Of a stretch of DNA of 64,000 nt, positions 35,877 through 47,790 are shown in pieces. Source of the stretch: Sipunculus nudus (Eukaryota; Annelida; Sipuncula; Golfingiida; Sipunculidae); assembly GCA_026874595.1 (NCBI GenBank), contig CM049318.1:7237241-7301240 (forward strand), read 5' to 3'. Both the position numbers and the translations under genes were made by a program. The stretch's first letter is position 1; each line of letters opens with the position of its first letter. The notes beneath the pieces are model-generated. The model did not search any database and was not told the origin of the DNA. It saw only the letters and a program-made list of their open reading frames with translations.

Positions 35877-36380
35877 TATATATATACATAAAATATATAC
35901 ATAATACACAGCAAATTTCCAGCTGCACCACAAAAAATTTCAGAGAAACTGTTCTTGTATTATCTAAAAGATATCCGAAGTCTTCTCAATATTACTTCTA
36001 ACATTTAAAGCTTAATCTTTTCAATGTTGTAAAGCACATTCAATGTTCACTGGGAAAAAAAAAGCTCTACTCTACCTTCAATTTACAGTTTGTCTGATCG
36101 GAGGTATCTCAATAGAGACATAATGGCATAGATCAAAATAACTCAGTCTCTTCATGCATTATCATTGTATATGTATATCGTGAGTAAAGTGTCTTTTGAG
36201 AATCTCGCAAAAGCATAAGCTAGTGTTTAACCCCTTACATAGAAAGGCATATCGTACATTCAGCATTAAGGTCCTTCTGTGCAGAAGAAATTCCTAGAAT
36301 CCCGGTTCAAAACCCTTCTTTCTCGACTAACAACACCAAAGCCAGATCAATCTTACCCTACAAACTTTTACCAGAGTTGT
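34690..36380. other. No gene seen; (TA)n at 35829-35886
   Basis: The space between the two convergent methyltransferases beyond segment S. It contains one TA microsatellite and a GTCCGTCCGTC stretch near 35.43 kb of the kind found in the dispersed repeats. Confidence 0.45.
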
Positions 36381-36381
36381 A

Positions 36382-37875
36382 TTAGCAAACTGTTTTCACA
36401 GCATGGATCATGGTATAACTGAAAAGATTTGACGGACAACTCGGTATTTCGAATTTGTCTTCCTTGCCGAATTTTGTTATTGCTGTCTTTATGTAGAGGC
36501 CTGAATCCCACATGCTTTGTCGGTTAAATTCCTCGCTAATCGGTAACGTCTTATACCGCTTGTTGCAAACTGATGCACCAGAGATATCCAAAGAAGTGAA
36601 GGAAACAAAATGACCACCTGGTTTTAAGAGCCCCGTGATGTTTTTCATTGCGTCAACAAAGTCTTTCTCTTCAGCACAGGCCGCCACAAGACAGTTACTG
36701 GTTATGATGCAATCAAAGGGTTCCTGCTCAACAGGATCAAGCGGATTTGTTTTCAATACGTCACAATGGAGGACGGCCTTGACCTTTGACATCAGTTCAT
36801 CTTGTCTTTTTTCCCAGGAGGTTCTGAAAGTGTAACATCATCGGAAGAATTGATTAATTTAATTTAGTTTACCAGTGCTGCGGATTTCGAATTATATTTT
36901 AACTGGAATAATTTTTATGGATCGACTTTGAAAAAAATAAAAAATATACATAAATACAGAAAAAAATATCACGTATGTCACTTAAGGGGCTCCATAGGTT
37001 ACTCAAAATATTTCCTTACCTGATTTTTAACATTACATCGGCTTCAATTTTCTTGTCACACATATCCATTTTGGCTGACGTATGTAATAACATAATTGAA
37101 AAAAAAAATCCATGTAAAAGCATGGACCTTATGCTTACCGTTTTCCTTCCATGTCTGTTATGTACTTGAAAAAACCGGACCAGTCAAATGCATCGGGATC
37201 CTTCTGGCGCCACAGCTGGATCTGGTTTCTGGAACTTTGATTGAAGTCAGACAGGTATATCTCCTGGAAGTATGGACACGGGATGATGGCAAAGTCGATA
37301 CAGGGACCACATCCAATCTCCAGCAGACGTCCGCCGCTTATCGTCCCTGTTTGAATTTAAAACACGCACCCACAATTCAGTAGTGTCAAGGTGATTTCTT
37401 CTTTGTGACTTTAATTGTCAGAAGGATATAGAAATAAAAAAAACTTCTTTATGGTTGGTCCATTTAAAATATGTCGAAAGATGAGGGTAAATGGATACAT
37501 ATGAACATGATGTACATTTTAAATGTTTTGGTACCTCTTCGTTACAAAATCATATTATCTTTTATATTTTGGATTATTAATTTACTGTTGACTACATTAA
37601 ATAAACAAAGCGGTAATGCTCAGACCGCCCAATGACTGATTTGGCTGGCTAGTAACGTTTTTTAAAATGAATATTAATATTATATGATTGTATTATATTA
37701 AACTATAATGTATTTGATTACCATGTCTGAATATGTCGTATTGCATTTGCAGTTTGGCTCTTCGAAGAAATGGATAGGCGGACGGGGTACCCTCATCAAA
37801 AATGTTGTACGACGTGTCTAAATACGTCCTGCCGTCAAAATCTGCCACATACTGGTCGGTGTTTCTGTACGACAT
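36382..37875 (-). CDS. SAM-dependent methyltransferase, NNMT/PNMT/TEMT family, copy 2 (intact)
   Basis: Three exons on the minus strand, 37722-37875, 37139-37346, 36382-36823 (154, 208, 442 bp), are exactly the lengths of copy 1 and give 267 residues. Motifs match copy 1: TYLDTSY, motif I LLEIGCGP (identical exon 2 core), YLSDF, FDCIITSNCLVAAC, NITGLLKPGGHFVSFTSL. Differences concentrate in the last third (ISGASVCNKRYKTLPISEEF) and at the C-terminus, which ends TVC. All junctions are GT-AG. It converges tail-to-tail on copy 1 with 4.5 kb between stops. Probable function is SAM-dependent methylation of a small amine; the substrate is unknown. No AATAAA is seen close downstream. Confidence 0.93.
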
Positions 37876-38149
37876 ATTACCCCTCTTTTGAGTCAGTAAT
37901 CAAATTGACAGAGTTCGGATTGTGCAGAACGTCTGGCTCAATGGTGGAGCTAAAGTCTGATATACGCGTCTTGACCCCGTGGTTCTATATGGAACATAAA
38001 TTCTTAGAACTATAAAAAGTGGTATGTACACTATTGCGGTTCCCTTGTCCATGCGGTTTGCATATCCTTAAGTGATCAATGAACGAGAGTTGTGTACCAA
38101 ACCTGCTCTGTAAGCGTTTGTATATGTTACTGTGGTGATAGCCTGATAT

Positions 38150-38350
38150 TTACTTGTTTCGGTACAAAGGAATTCTACCGTCGTTGTCCTCGAACCAGAC
38201 CAGGGAGCTTACATGTATGTGTGAAAAGACCAATTGACCCTTCTTTAATATAAAAACATATATCTTCGGTACAAAGGAATTCTACCCTCGTCGCACTGGA
38301 ACCAGACCAGGGAGCTTACATGTTTGTGAAAACACCTATTGACCGTACTT
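38150..38350. repeat. Tandem pair of a ~110-bp module upstream of methyltransferase copy 2
   Basis: CGGTACAAAGGAATTCTACC, CCAGACCAGGGAGCTTACAT and AAGACCAATTGACC/AACACCTATTGACC occur twice (about 38158-38245 and 38268-38345). Versions recur about 300-400 bp upstream of copy 3 (50795-50870) and of the orphan exon (42660-42730), and more distantly at 18.66-18.87, 33.93, 40.56 and 44.55 kb. Confidence 0.55.
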
Positions 38351-38925
38351 ATATATAAATAAGTATATATTTGGTGATTCCGAAAAAGTCCCAATATTTA
38401 GGGGTTAATATTACCATCACAAAGGATGCAAACATCACAAACATATTGAAAGGACACACAGTAGTCTCTTATACGTACTAAACATCAAAAATGGTTGTAA
38501 ACATCAAAAACTAACAAGTAAACTCAGTCAGACCCCTCTTTCCTGAGAAACCATCACAAAGAATGCAAACATCGCGATTTTATTGAAGGACCATACAGTG
38601 ATCCACACATTATGTCTTTATGTATGTATGCACTGATCATCATTTATGGGCCCGCACTGAATGTTGTATTGATGAAAAGAATAAAAATATAACCAAAAGT
38701 ACCTCTGGCTCCCAATGGTGCATTAATTGTGTTTAGAATAACAATGTAGTGACCCTATTTTGAAAAGTTTCATTCTGAAAAGATTACACATGATATAAAT
38801 ATATACCATAATTTTGTTGCTTTCAGTGGATTCTGTATTAGAAATTAAAAATATAGAAACGGCATGTACCACAGGAAAATTAAAACTGCCAGTAAACGTA
38901 ACCGTATTATATATATCATATATGT

Positions 38926-39730
38926 TGTTACAGGTGCTCTTTTCATTATGTGACACGGGCGTAACTCCTGTTGTGGCACTCGTGTCTGGCCGCGTATTAC
39001 ATTCTATGTTTAATCCGTACTGGTTGAACTCTTGTTGTCATGCTGGCTTGGGGCGAGATCACGTGTACACCATGGTGTGTAGAGGCACGGCGATGTCTTT
39101 CTAGAGAGTTCCTGAAATGAGTGTTTACTGTGTTTTGCAAGATCTTATAGAATGTTGGAGAAGTGGAAAATTCTCGACTTGGGGTGTGAAGGTATATAAA
39201 GGGGCTGTGTTTTAGAACGGGAGGGCAGAGAGAAAGAACAGCAGAGCAGATTCCAGCGGACGCAGAAGCGTGTGTCAGATTCTAGGACCTTATCCGACGA
39301 ATGCGGCAATTATAGATGTTCAAAGACTTTCTCCTGGATTTTTTTTTTTGCATTTGGACTTCAGTTTACTTTCTGAATTGTTGCAAGAGCTTTACACTGG
39401 ACTGTCATTCTCCGAGAGTTTACATTTAAAGGACTTATCGTTGTGTTGGTATCCAGGTACTTTGCACATCATTTTTCTATGTGATTGTATTGACTTTTTG
39501 TTATACCGCTGTTTTACTGTATAATTGTATTTATTAAGTGTATTGTAGTGTTGGAGTTGTTTTAAGAATAAATTATAGTTAGTTGTTAACAAAAAAAGAC
39601 TGACTTCTTTATTCATTCCCCTAGACATTTCATGCTGCCTAGTGTTACAGAATCTGATTTGTTTTCATCTCCGTTACAGAATTTGTGTTCATCACGCATA
39701 CGTGATCTGTTTATATTAGGTTCCGTAACA
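38926..39730 (+). mobile_element. Solo LTR (805 bp) of the Ty3-type element at 59.7 kb
   Basis: Begins TGTTACAGG, ends TTCCGTAACA, flanked by the direct repeat ATGT (38922-38925 and 39731-39734). It matches the 5' LTR at 59747-60541 along its length: GTATATAAAGGGGCTGTG promoter region (about 39192), GTGTGTCAGATTCTAG, AAGAATAAATTATAGTTAG poly(A) region, CACGCATACGTGAT near the end. No internal region remains, so it arose by LTR-LTR recombination. Confidence 0.92.
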
Positions 39731-40069
39731 ATGTATATATTTGTGTTGAAATGTCTAAACAGAAATATAACAATTAGGAAATTTCTAAGGATCATATTTA
39801 TATAATTAAATCATTCAGTTAAGGCCAAAAAGGTTTTGTTCCTCAGGTATTGCTTTTGTCGTTTCTTACCCACCCATTTCGGCTCAATTTGTTACTTTCC
39901 TTGGTCGTTTCCTTATAACTATTACATACCCGACATTTTCCTAACATTTTTTACAATATATGGTCCATCTCTTTATTATTAACTTGATTTTCTCAAATAT
40001 TCAGAATGTTTTAGAATTTATCGTATAATCGCGTTAATGACAACAGGGTTATATGATTTAAGTGGTCCT

Positions 40070-41790
40070 TTATAACGGTAGCAGAGGTCGAAATACTGCC
40101 TTCCCGCCTGTCTCCGACAGGCAAACACGTGCACTGTTTTTTTTTTTTTTTTTTTTTTTACTGCACATTCGTGTTTCTGATATCAAAGTGTTACTGCTGA
40201 ATATATGCAGTTCATTTTGCATGCAACTATGCATGGAATATGATATGTAAGATTGCATGATCAGGTTTACACTGAGACAACTTTGACTGAAAGTTTGATT
40301 CAATGGTAGGATGCATCTTTAGCGGAGGCAAATTTTCTGCGAAAAGGCAAACCTGTATTAAAGCCTCTCGTTGGAAAATGAAAATTTCAAAGTATTTCGA
40401 CCCCTGCGGTAGGCATGCAAAAACTTTACCAGTATAGGGGAATGTTCGGAAGATTCAAAATGAAAATATGTATCTCATGTTTATAAATATTGACCTATTC
40501 TTTATCCGTTCAGAACATTAATACCATTTTGTTTTAAACTCATGCCTTACGTATCACTGGAACTGAACCAGGAAATTTGCAAGTGTGTTTGCAAGGACCA
40601 ACTTTACTTATAGAATGATAGTAAGTTATTTTAGGATTTCGAGTAGATACATTAACTATAAGCATTCGGCTGGAGCTCTGGCTCGGGCACACAGTCTCAT
40701 GTTACTCTCGAGCCATGACAACGCACGGGTTGCAGTTCCCGCGTAGACCGTACGAGACCCTCTAAAGTTGACCCAACGTTTGAAGGATAATCTGCCATAA
40801 GAGTTGTCAAAAATGTATGCAAAATAGTAAGCAGAACATTACACTCATGTCCATGGGTATATCTTGGCCGGAGTCCAATTTTATATAGCCCGTTTAGTAT
40901 TGTCTCAATACAACTAACCAACAACGAGATCAAGCTTGGCAATCTGCCAGAAGTATGCCCGCTGTTTGAATCCCAGTCTAGAGCTCCTGCCGAAAGCTTT
41001 TAAAGGGACCCTTTATATACTTAAAGCCTTACTTTATAAATTTATAAATATTAAATATAAGACGTGTCACGTTTTAACAATGAATGTATTTTTCAATTCA
41101 TTTATGAAACGATATTTCATGAATATTTCAATATATCCAATTTAATCCAGTTTTCTTTCGAGAGTAAATTTAAAGAAGTGTATTGGTACACGAACCCTCA
41201 ATTATACTAGGATATATTTCTTAGACATTACAAAATGGAAAGTTTAAAAATTAAAATACAATAAAAATACACACTTGCTTGTCTCTCTGTGTGAACTATA
41301 AATATAAACTAGCTTATCAGAAGTTGTGATAGAAAAATAAACAAAAGCTGCTAAAATCGAATTTCTGATGGATTTTTCAAATTAAATATTCTTTTGAAAT
41401 TATAAATATGGGGTTGTAAAATATATACTTTTTTTTTAAAAATCTGTAAATCTGTATATAAATGGCATTCTTACATAAAATATTGTCACCAAGAGATTGG
41501 TTAAAGATATTCTTTCTTCTCTGTCTGTTCCTGTGTGTCTACCTGAATCTATAGCTGGTTTATGATTGAAGCATCACAAGTGTCTTGAAGGATTTGTTTT
41601 ATTTCGTACACATGAAAAATATTTTTCAACCGGTAACAGTAATTTGAAATGGTAGCAAAATATAATTTATTACTGAGGTGAACAACAGTATGCTCATTGT
41701 GGACTTTAGCCTTCCACAATCGCCTGAAACTGCTAGAGTACTTTCTCCTAGACATAAAACATACTTCCAAAATATGGTTAACAATTTCTA
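40070..41790 (-). repeat. Inverted spacer segment S' (partner of 32650-34690)
   Basis: Same blocks as S in reverse order and orientation. On the minus strand it lies just downstream of the orphan exon 1 at 42.2-42.36 kb, just as S lies downstream of methyltransferase copy 1. It therefore marks the 3' flank of a copy whose exons 2-3 are gone. Confidence 0.75.
40081..40407. mobile_element. MITE copy within inverted segment S'
   Basis: GCAGAGGTCGAAATACT (40081-40097) and AGTATTTCGACCCCTGC (40391-40407) are the TIRs of the 34138-34680 element. This copy is shorter (327 bp) and contains a 20-base T run at 40137-40159. Confidence 0.8.
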
Positions 41791-42211
41791 CTGTAATAAT
41801 TTTATAATGGCCCGAAATCTCACACCCATACATCAAGATTGGTGTAATTTGTTGAGAGAATTAAAAAAACTAGCCGTTTTTTATCAGTTGTCTAAAGAAA
41901 GCTATTAGTTTGTACAGGTACACTTCCATTCAAAACGACATTTTTAGGTCCGCTGTGTTTTGTACTGCCCTTGCAAAGGTAGAATTAAGAGCATACATAT
42001 GAATGTGGTTGCATATATGGATATGATTCCAATTTAAAACTGATGATAAAAAGCATACATCTGTTCAACACAAACATTTCGGTAACATTTTATTACCATT
42101 GAGGTACCATTGAGCGTGCCAAAAAAAGTATGCTGGTGCTCAGACCAATCAATGACAATTAATGTAACAGGTAAAACACGTTATTTTTTAGCAATATGAG
42201 TAAACTGACAT

Positions 42212-42364
42212 TCTCTGTCGTAAAATGTCGTGCTGCATTTTCAGCTTAGCTCTTCGAAGGAAAGGATACGCCGACGGTGAACCCTAATCAAAATATTTTA
42301 CGACGTATCTAACTAATCCTGCCGTCGAAATCTGTCAAGTACTGGCAGTGATTCTACGCGCCAT
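42212..42364 (-). pseudogene. Orphan, decayed exon 1 of an NNMT-like methyltransferase
   Basis: Reading minus from ATG at 42364, the sequence tracks exon 1 of the other copies (TTCACCGTCGGCGTATCCTT, CTTCGAAGAGCTAAGCTG). It has stops and indels (TGA near codon 10) and a damaged donor. No exon 2 or 3 follows before segment S' begins at 41.79 kb. Its upstream flank (42.37-42.77 kb) matches the upstream flank of copy 3 (TAAATTCCTGGAACCATAAA, TGAGGTACTTTTGC, AGACCAGTTGACTTT). Confidence 0.8.
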
Positions 42365-42919
42365 TTTATTTCTCTGGCGAGCCAGGATTCATTTTGTCTC
42401 CGTGGATTGAAGGACGTTTGCTGCTTGATCAGTCTTTACTGTGAATCTGTTATGTATGATTCACCTTTTCTTATTCCGTGAAAGGATATAAAAAAAATAA
42501 ATAAATAAATTCCTGGAACCATAAAACCAAATAGAGTGGCATACACTATGAGGTACTTTTGCTCTAAGTGGTCAATTGACGTGGGCTATTACTGGTGTTT
42601 ACTACTCTGGCGAAGTTGAAATGTGTATGTTGACCTAATGTTTCTTTTAATTCAATAAGGGATAATTCCATCCTATTCTGGGAACTACACCATGCAGCGG
42701 CAAATGCGTGTAAGCAAAGACCAGTTGACTTTCTTTAATACTTTGCCATGTTCAGGAGACATAAAAGATGTAAATTTAAGTACACTTATATAGGTATATA
42801 TGTATATTCATATGGGAAAATAAATGAAAGGTGGCGTCTTTATTTTATTAACCCGAACTTTCTGCGTAAGACATTTTTTTGTCAAGTACAATGAGATAGA
42901 CCAACACGGCAAAACAACA

Positions 42920-42922
<3 letters not shown>

Positions 42923-42971
<49 letters not shown>

Positions 42972-43467
42972 AGATTGTTACCAAACCATGGGGTTTTTTA
43001 AGTTCTCAACTAATACAAGGAGCTGTAATACATATATTTCAGGACTTAAACACACTTACTTGTGTTCGACAGCTCTGTTTCGTAAGTAGGGGCCCTCACT
43101 CGTCAGGAACACTGAGTGGTCTTGTTGGGGCTCCTTATACTTGATCCAGGGGATTAGTAGTTGGTCAGCAGGTGCTTTGACCTGTGCCTGCATGTCGCTG
43201 CGATTTCATTTCTTTTGTTGAGAGTGCATAATAAGGGGCGATGAATAATAAAGTACTTTTCTTCCAAACAAAGGTTACATGATTTAGATGATGTGGTGTA
43301 CGCTCTGGCTTTGCTGATTATCTTCTTTACCCCTGTACGTACACAAGGAAAGTATAAGGAGCCCCGACAAGACCACTCAGTGTTCCTGACGAGTGAGGGC
43401 CCGTAGGGGCTCTTACGAAACAGGGCTGTCGAACACAAGTAAGTGTGTTTAAGTCCTGAAATAAATG

Positions 43468-43525
<58 letters not shown>
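42923..43525. mobile_element. Foldback element: ~110-bp inverted arms, (TA)n at both outer ends
   Basis: The left arm 43031-43141 and right arm 43348-43465 are near-perfect reverse complements (landmarks GGACTTAAACACACTTACTT, GGGCCCTCACTCGTCAGG, GGAGCCCC). A ~205-bp unique loop lies between. (TA)n tracts abut the outside of each arm (42923-42969; 43468-43521). No TIR family or ORF is recognised. Confidence 0.75.
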
Positions 43526-43526
<1 letters not shown>

Positions 43527-43601
43527 TTAGAAAATATTTGGTCGATCCCAGATTTGATTCCATGTTGGTGGCGCACATATCAGGAGATCCAGCCGCTTCG
43601 C

Positions 43602-43641
<40 letters not shown>
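43602..43641. repeat. (GA)n microsatellite
   Basis: About 20 GA dinucleotides. Confidence 0.95.
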
Positions 43642-43644
<3 letters not shown>

Positions 43645-43689
43645 ATCAGTGCCCCCGTTAAGAATGGTGTTGGAGAGTGACACTACCCA

Positions 43690-46195
43690 TTTGTTGAGAT
43701 AATATAAAGTTACTTAAATGAAAAATGTTAGTGCACATTTCTAGGTATGTGTAAAGAATTTCTATTTCTGAATTCTCCCAAATATTTTTGAAAGGCTTTA
43801 AATTATAAATGCTTCCTGTATATTACTCTTTGTTTTATAACAGTCAGCAATTCACATTCTTCCAATCATCTGTGGTACTTCCTGAATAATTTTTGCGTTT
43901 TATTAAAGTATTATAATATTGAAATGATGTTTATATAGCCTTGTCATTTATGTCAAGAATATAGCAGCGAATGTGTCAAATAAACTGAAAGAGTATCCCA
44001 TCTAAATTTATGTAATAAATTGAAAAGTAATAATAAGCTTTGATATAAAACTGCGCGAAATGTAGAAAAGTAGTTATTGCTTCTGAAATCAAATTGAAAA
44101 AAAAGCATAAATTGCTTTCATATATTGGTGTAGCCTTAAAAGAAATCATGGGGTTTACTTCAATGATTAAAACGGAAAATGAAGCATTTTCACAGTGTTT
44201 TACAACAAACTCAGGAAGAAGCATTTACCCCATTCTCTGTTTACCTTTTATCTGAAATTCCTTTGAAGGGGGTCAGCGCTGTCCCCCTACATTAATTGTA
44301 TGTTGCCTTGTTTGGTTCGTTGCATGGTTGTATATTAAAACACCATTTCACGCGGATTCGCTGAAAAAAGGCATGTTATTTCAAGGTATTTTTGTGGTAA
44401 AAATCACATTTTCCTTCAGTTTCTTCACTGAAACTAAATTATTAAATACTATAATATAAAAAAAAATTTAATTATCCAAAGTCATGCAGAGTCATAAAAT
44501 TAGATTGCATGGCGGGTATTAAAAGAATAAATACAAGGGCAGTTGGTCCTTGCAAACAAACTTTTCTTCTTCCTGGTCTTAAGTGTAAAGACGTATTAAC
44601 ACTAAATTCTTGGAAATATAAAATAGTAGGATCCACTTAAAGATACGTTTATTTTAAAGGGTCATTTCATGAGAAGTGCTTTCCACCCACAGGAGTTCGT
44701 ACCGAGCTTGCTGTCTGACCCTCGTGTGTTTACTTAATGTTTTAAATGCTTCGACTAGGAGGAATGTACCTTCTATCGCCTGCTACTGAGCAAGTTGATT
44801 TAAACTACTTTAGGCTCATACTTTTTTCGTGATTTAATGTAAATTATATATTCATATAAATTATTTTCTTTATAGTTATGTCGCTATATTTATACTAATC
44901 ATTGCTTTATGTTCCGATTGTACGTGGAAATGAGATTTTTTGTAGATTTTATTGCAAACTACAACCATGCACCAATTTATTTGGTAAAACAACTGTGAAC
45001 CACATACGTATAGTGTAAAGAATACTAATCAGTGTACTAAAACATTATTTTTTACATAAATACAGAGGCTTGGAAGATACCAGTGCTAGAAATTCGAATA
45101 AACACAGTTTAAGATCAACTAAAGCCTGTTTTACAGAGTAATAATGACAAAATCACAAATGTATGTATTCTTGTCCAATATATTATTTCAAAAGGGTTTC
45201 TTGTTTATCTTTCAGATTGATAACTGTAGCAGCTGTACTATTCTTAGATGGGGGCGTATATGATGGATAATGAATAAACCATATCTGACAAAACATTGGT
45301 GGTAGATTTGAATGTCCACTGAAGAGGGTTATATTACGCATTAGAATATAGAACAGTATTGACGTCACAAGACGCGAATTAGATATAATATTAATGAAAC
45401 ATCCATATGATCATTAATATATTAAAAAAATCCGTGAGAGCAGGGTTTTGTCGTTGCTGGTCTGTTGAGCTCGTGTGTTGACAGGTGATTTGGTAGGTAT
45501 CACAGAAAATAGGTTACAAATGTATTATTTATTAAATTTATAACGACAATGTCTGTGCTGTGCCGTACTTTTCATCCAGGTATTGTTGCTAAGAACCACC
45601 TACTACACCTGGGAGTAAGGCATAGGCATTAAAGAGCATTTTACTGCAAAGTAGTCCCTCCAGTCATATTAATAAAAGCACCCCCCCCCCCCCCGAAACA
45701 CGTCTAGGATTAGAGCTTCCAGATACGCCTTCTATTTTACACATTCAGTAAAGTTGAGGCTTTTATATTCAATTGTATAATAATGGAAAACGTTCCCATG
45801 TTCTGGCCTACGAAAGCTCCAGTGTAAACAACAAAGACAGCAGGCATTAGTTGAACACGGATACTTAGGACTGCTTTTTCTGCACAGGGTGTGAACTGTA
45901 TTTAAACCTACCACAAGATCAGTCTTCTGCAAATATTAGACCTTCCAGGCTTATACATTCAGAAAAAAAACCCAAAAACTATGTACAGGGTGTGATAAAG
46001 AAGCACGTTATAATGTAGGACAGGACCACATAAATATATTTTGTATCTGCCTTAAGGAATATATATATACGGCCCCTCTGCAACATACTAATAGGTGTTT
46101 CATTGCTGCAGTAATAACGAATATCAACCATGACCTTTAAGGTACCATAAATTACGAAATATATTCATATATGCCTATTTACATATATACATATA

Positions 46196-46231
<36 letters not shown>

Positions 46232-47790
46232 ATCAATTTATGGTCTAGCCGTGTTTTTCTGTTGTCGAAGTAAAGGTAAAGAGCTAGAGTAATTAGAGTA
46301 ATGCCTTTTAGATAGACTAACTAATTTATTATTACAAAAGCTTTCAAGGCGCACACACTTCCTCATCATGTGGTAAATAGGAACTGGTAGAGATGTGCTT
46401 ATATAGAGTAACAAGATAGAAAGTCCATAATGCAAGAAACAGTGTTTGTACATTCTGATTGGATATTAAGTACTATTTTAATCATGATGCCCTGTGTGGG
46501 CGTAGTACTCAGCAGAACGCATCGCTCCACACAGGAAATTACGCGAATCTGTATCGATGCCGACGTCACCTACGTTTGCCTATGACGTCACGTCACGGGT
46601 CACAAGGTGCGGCTCTCCGTGGTACATCCCGCCATTTTCAATTACAACCCTTATCCAAATCGTCTGTCCGTATGCCAATATTAATTTAAATTATATAGAC
46701 ACATATGATGAGATCTTTTTTAGATATTTCATTCTAGATTTATTTCTACGTAATACACGGTGAACTACTTTTCTGGATATACTAGAATATCTGTGCACAA
46801 ATCTATATCATTTGCTTAGAATGGCCATGGAAGTAAGGATTAACAATATGCTGTATGGCACCTTGGGAAACGCTTGTACTTGCATGGTCAAAAAGGCAAT
46901 ATAAATAAGTCTAGCTCTGCTCTTTCTTTCATATATCTCCTTAATAAAGGCTACAATATTAAGAGAAAAACTTCCCTTCACTTTGCGAATGCCGACGGAA
47001 CGCCCGGGGCTAGCGTCCCAGCGCGCAGTGCAGACCCCTTTTACTCTTTTTAACTTTTAATTGTCACTAGTTTCATTGATTATGCTGGGTATCTGGTTTT
47101 GCTCTCGGAGTGAATGAGAATGTTTTTTTAAAGAAAGTGTTATATTTAATTGACGGACAGATAAATGGGCGTTAAAAATTGGACATTGATTGCCAACCTT
47201 GGGTCTAAGATAGATGCATGGTACGTAACCCAATAATAATGTATTTTAATGTAACACTGTTATTATTACACTGGTTTTCATCTAAGTAACCCTTTTAAAC
47301 AAACGTTATCCATATAAACGAAGAATACACATATACACAAAAAAATGATGATATACCTCAATAAAGAAAGCTATAGCCTAATATGTTTATGATACCTATA
47401 ATTATTTACTTAATATGCAAATGTCAAGCAGCAATGAAACCTACCTAATGAAGCCCTTCTTGACATTTAAATCATTATTAAACTTCTAAATATCACCTTT
47501 AACATTAGGAACTAAAACATGCATTCATCTTCATTGTTGTAAAATACAACAATTCATTGTGCAAGTGTATTTTGACCTCCCCCCCCCCCCTCCCCCCCCC
47601 CCCCCCCCCCCCTTTCCAATTATAAAGCATGTCTTTCAATGATACCCGAAATGAGCACCAAACGCCTTGTGCAGTTTAACAACACTTTAAGCATAAAAGT
47701 GCTTCTGTGAAAAAGCATTTTGCTACCTACATCATCATCGACAATTACAAAATAAAACCAAATACAATTTCTTTCCCACGATCACAAGAG
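43690..47790. other. No gene seen; (TA)n 46197-46230, poly-C 45680-45694 and 47579-47612
   Basis: AT-rich intergenic DNA. Apart from these tracts and a GATTTAAATG-poor background, only the module at 44.53-44.59 kb (GTTGGTCCTTGCAAACAAAC) relates to other parts of the window. Confidence 0.4.

Noticed and set aside
42824-43683. Frames containing long YIYIYI or SLSLSL runs
   Set aside because: They are translations of (TA)n and (GA)n microsatellites and of foldback arms.
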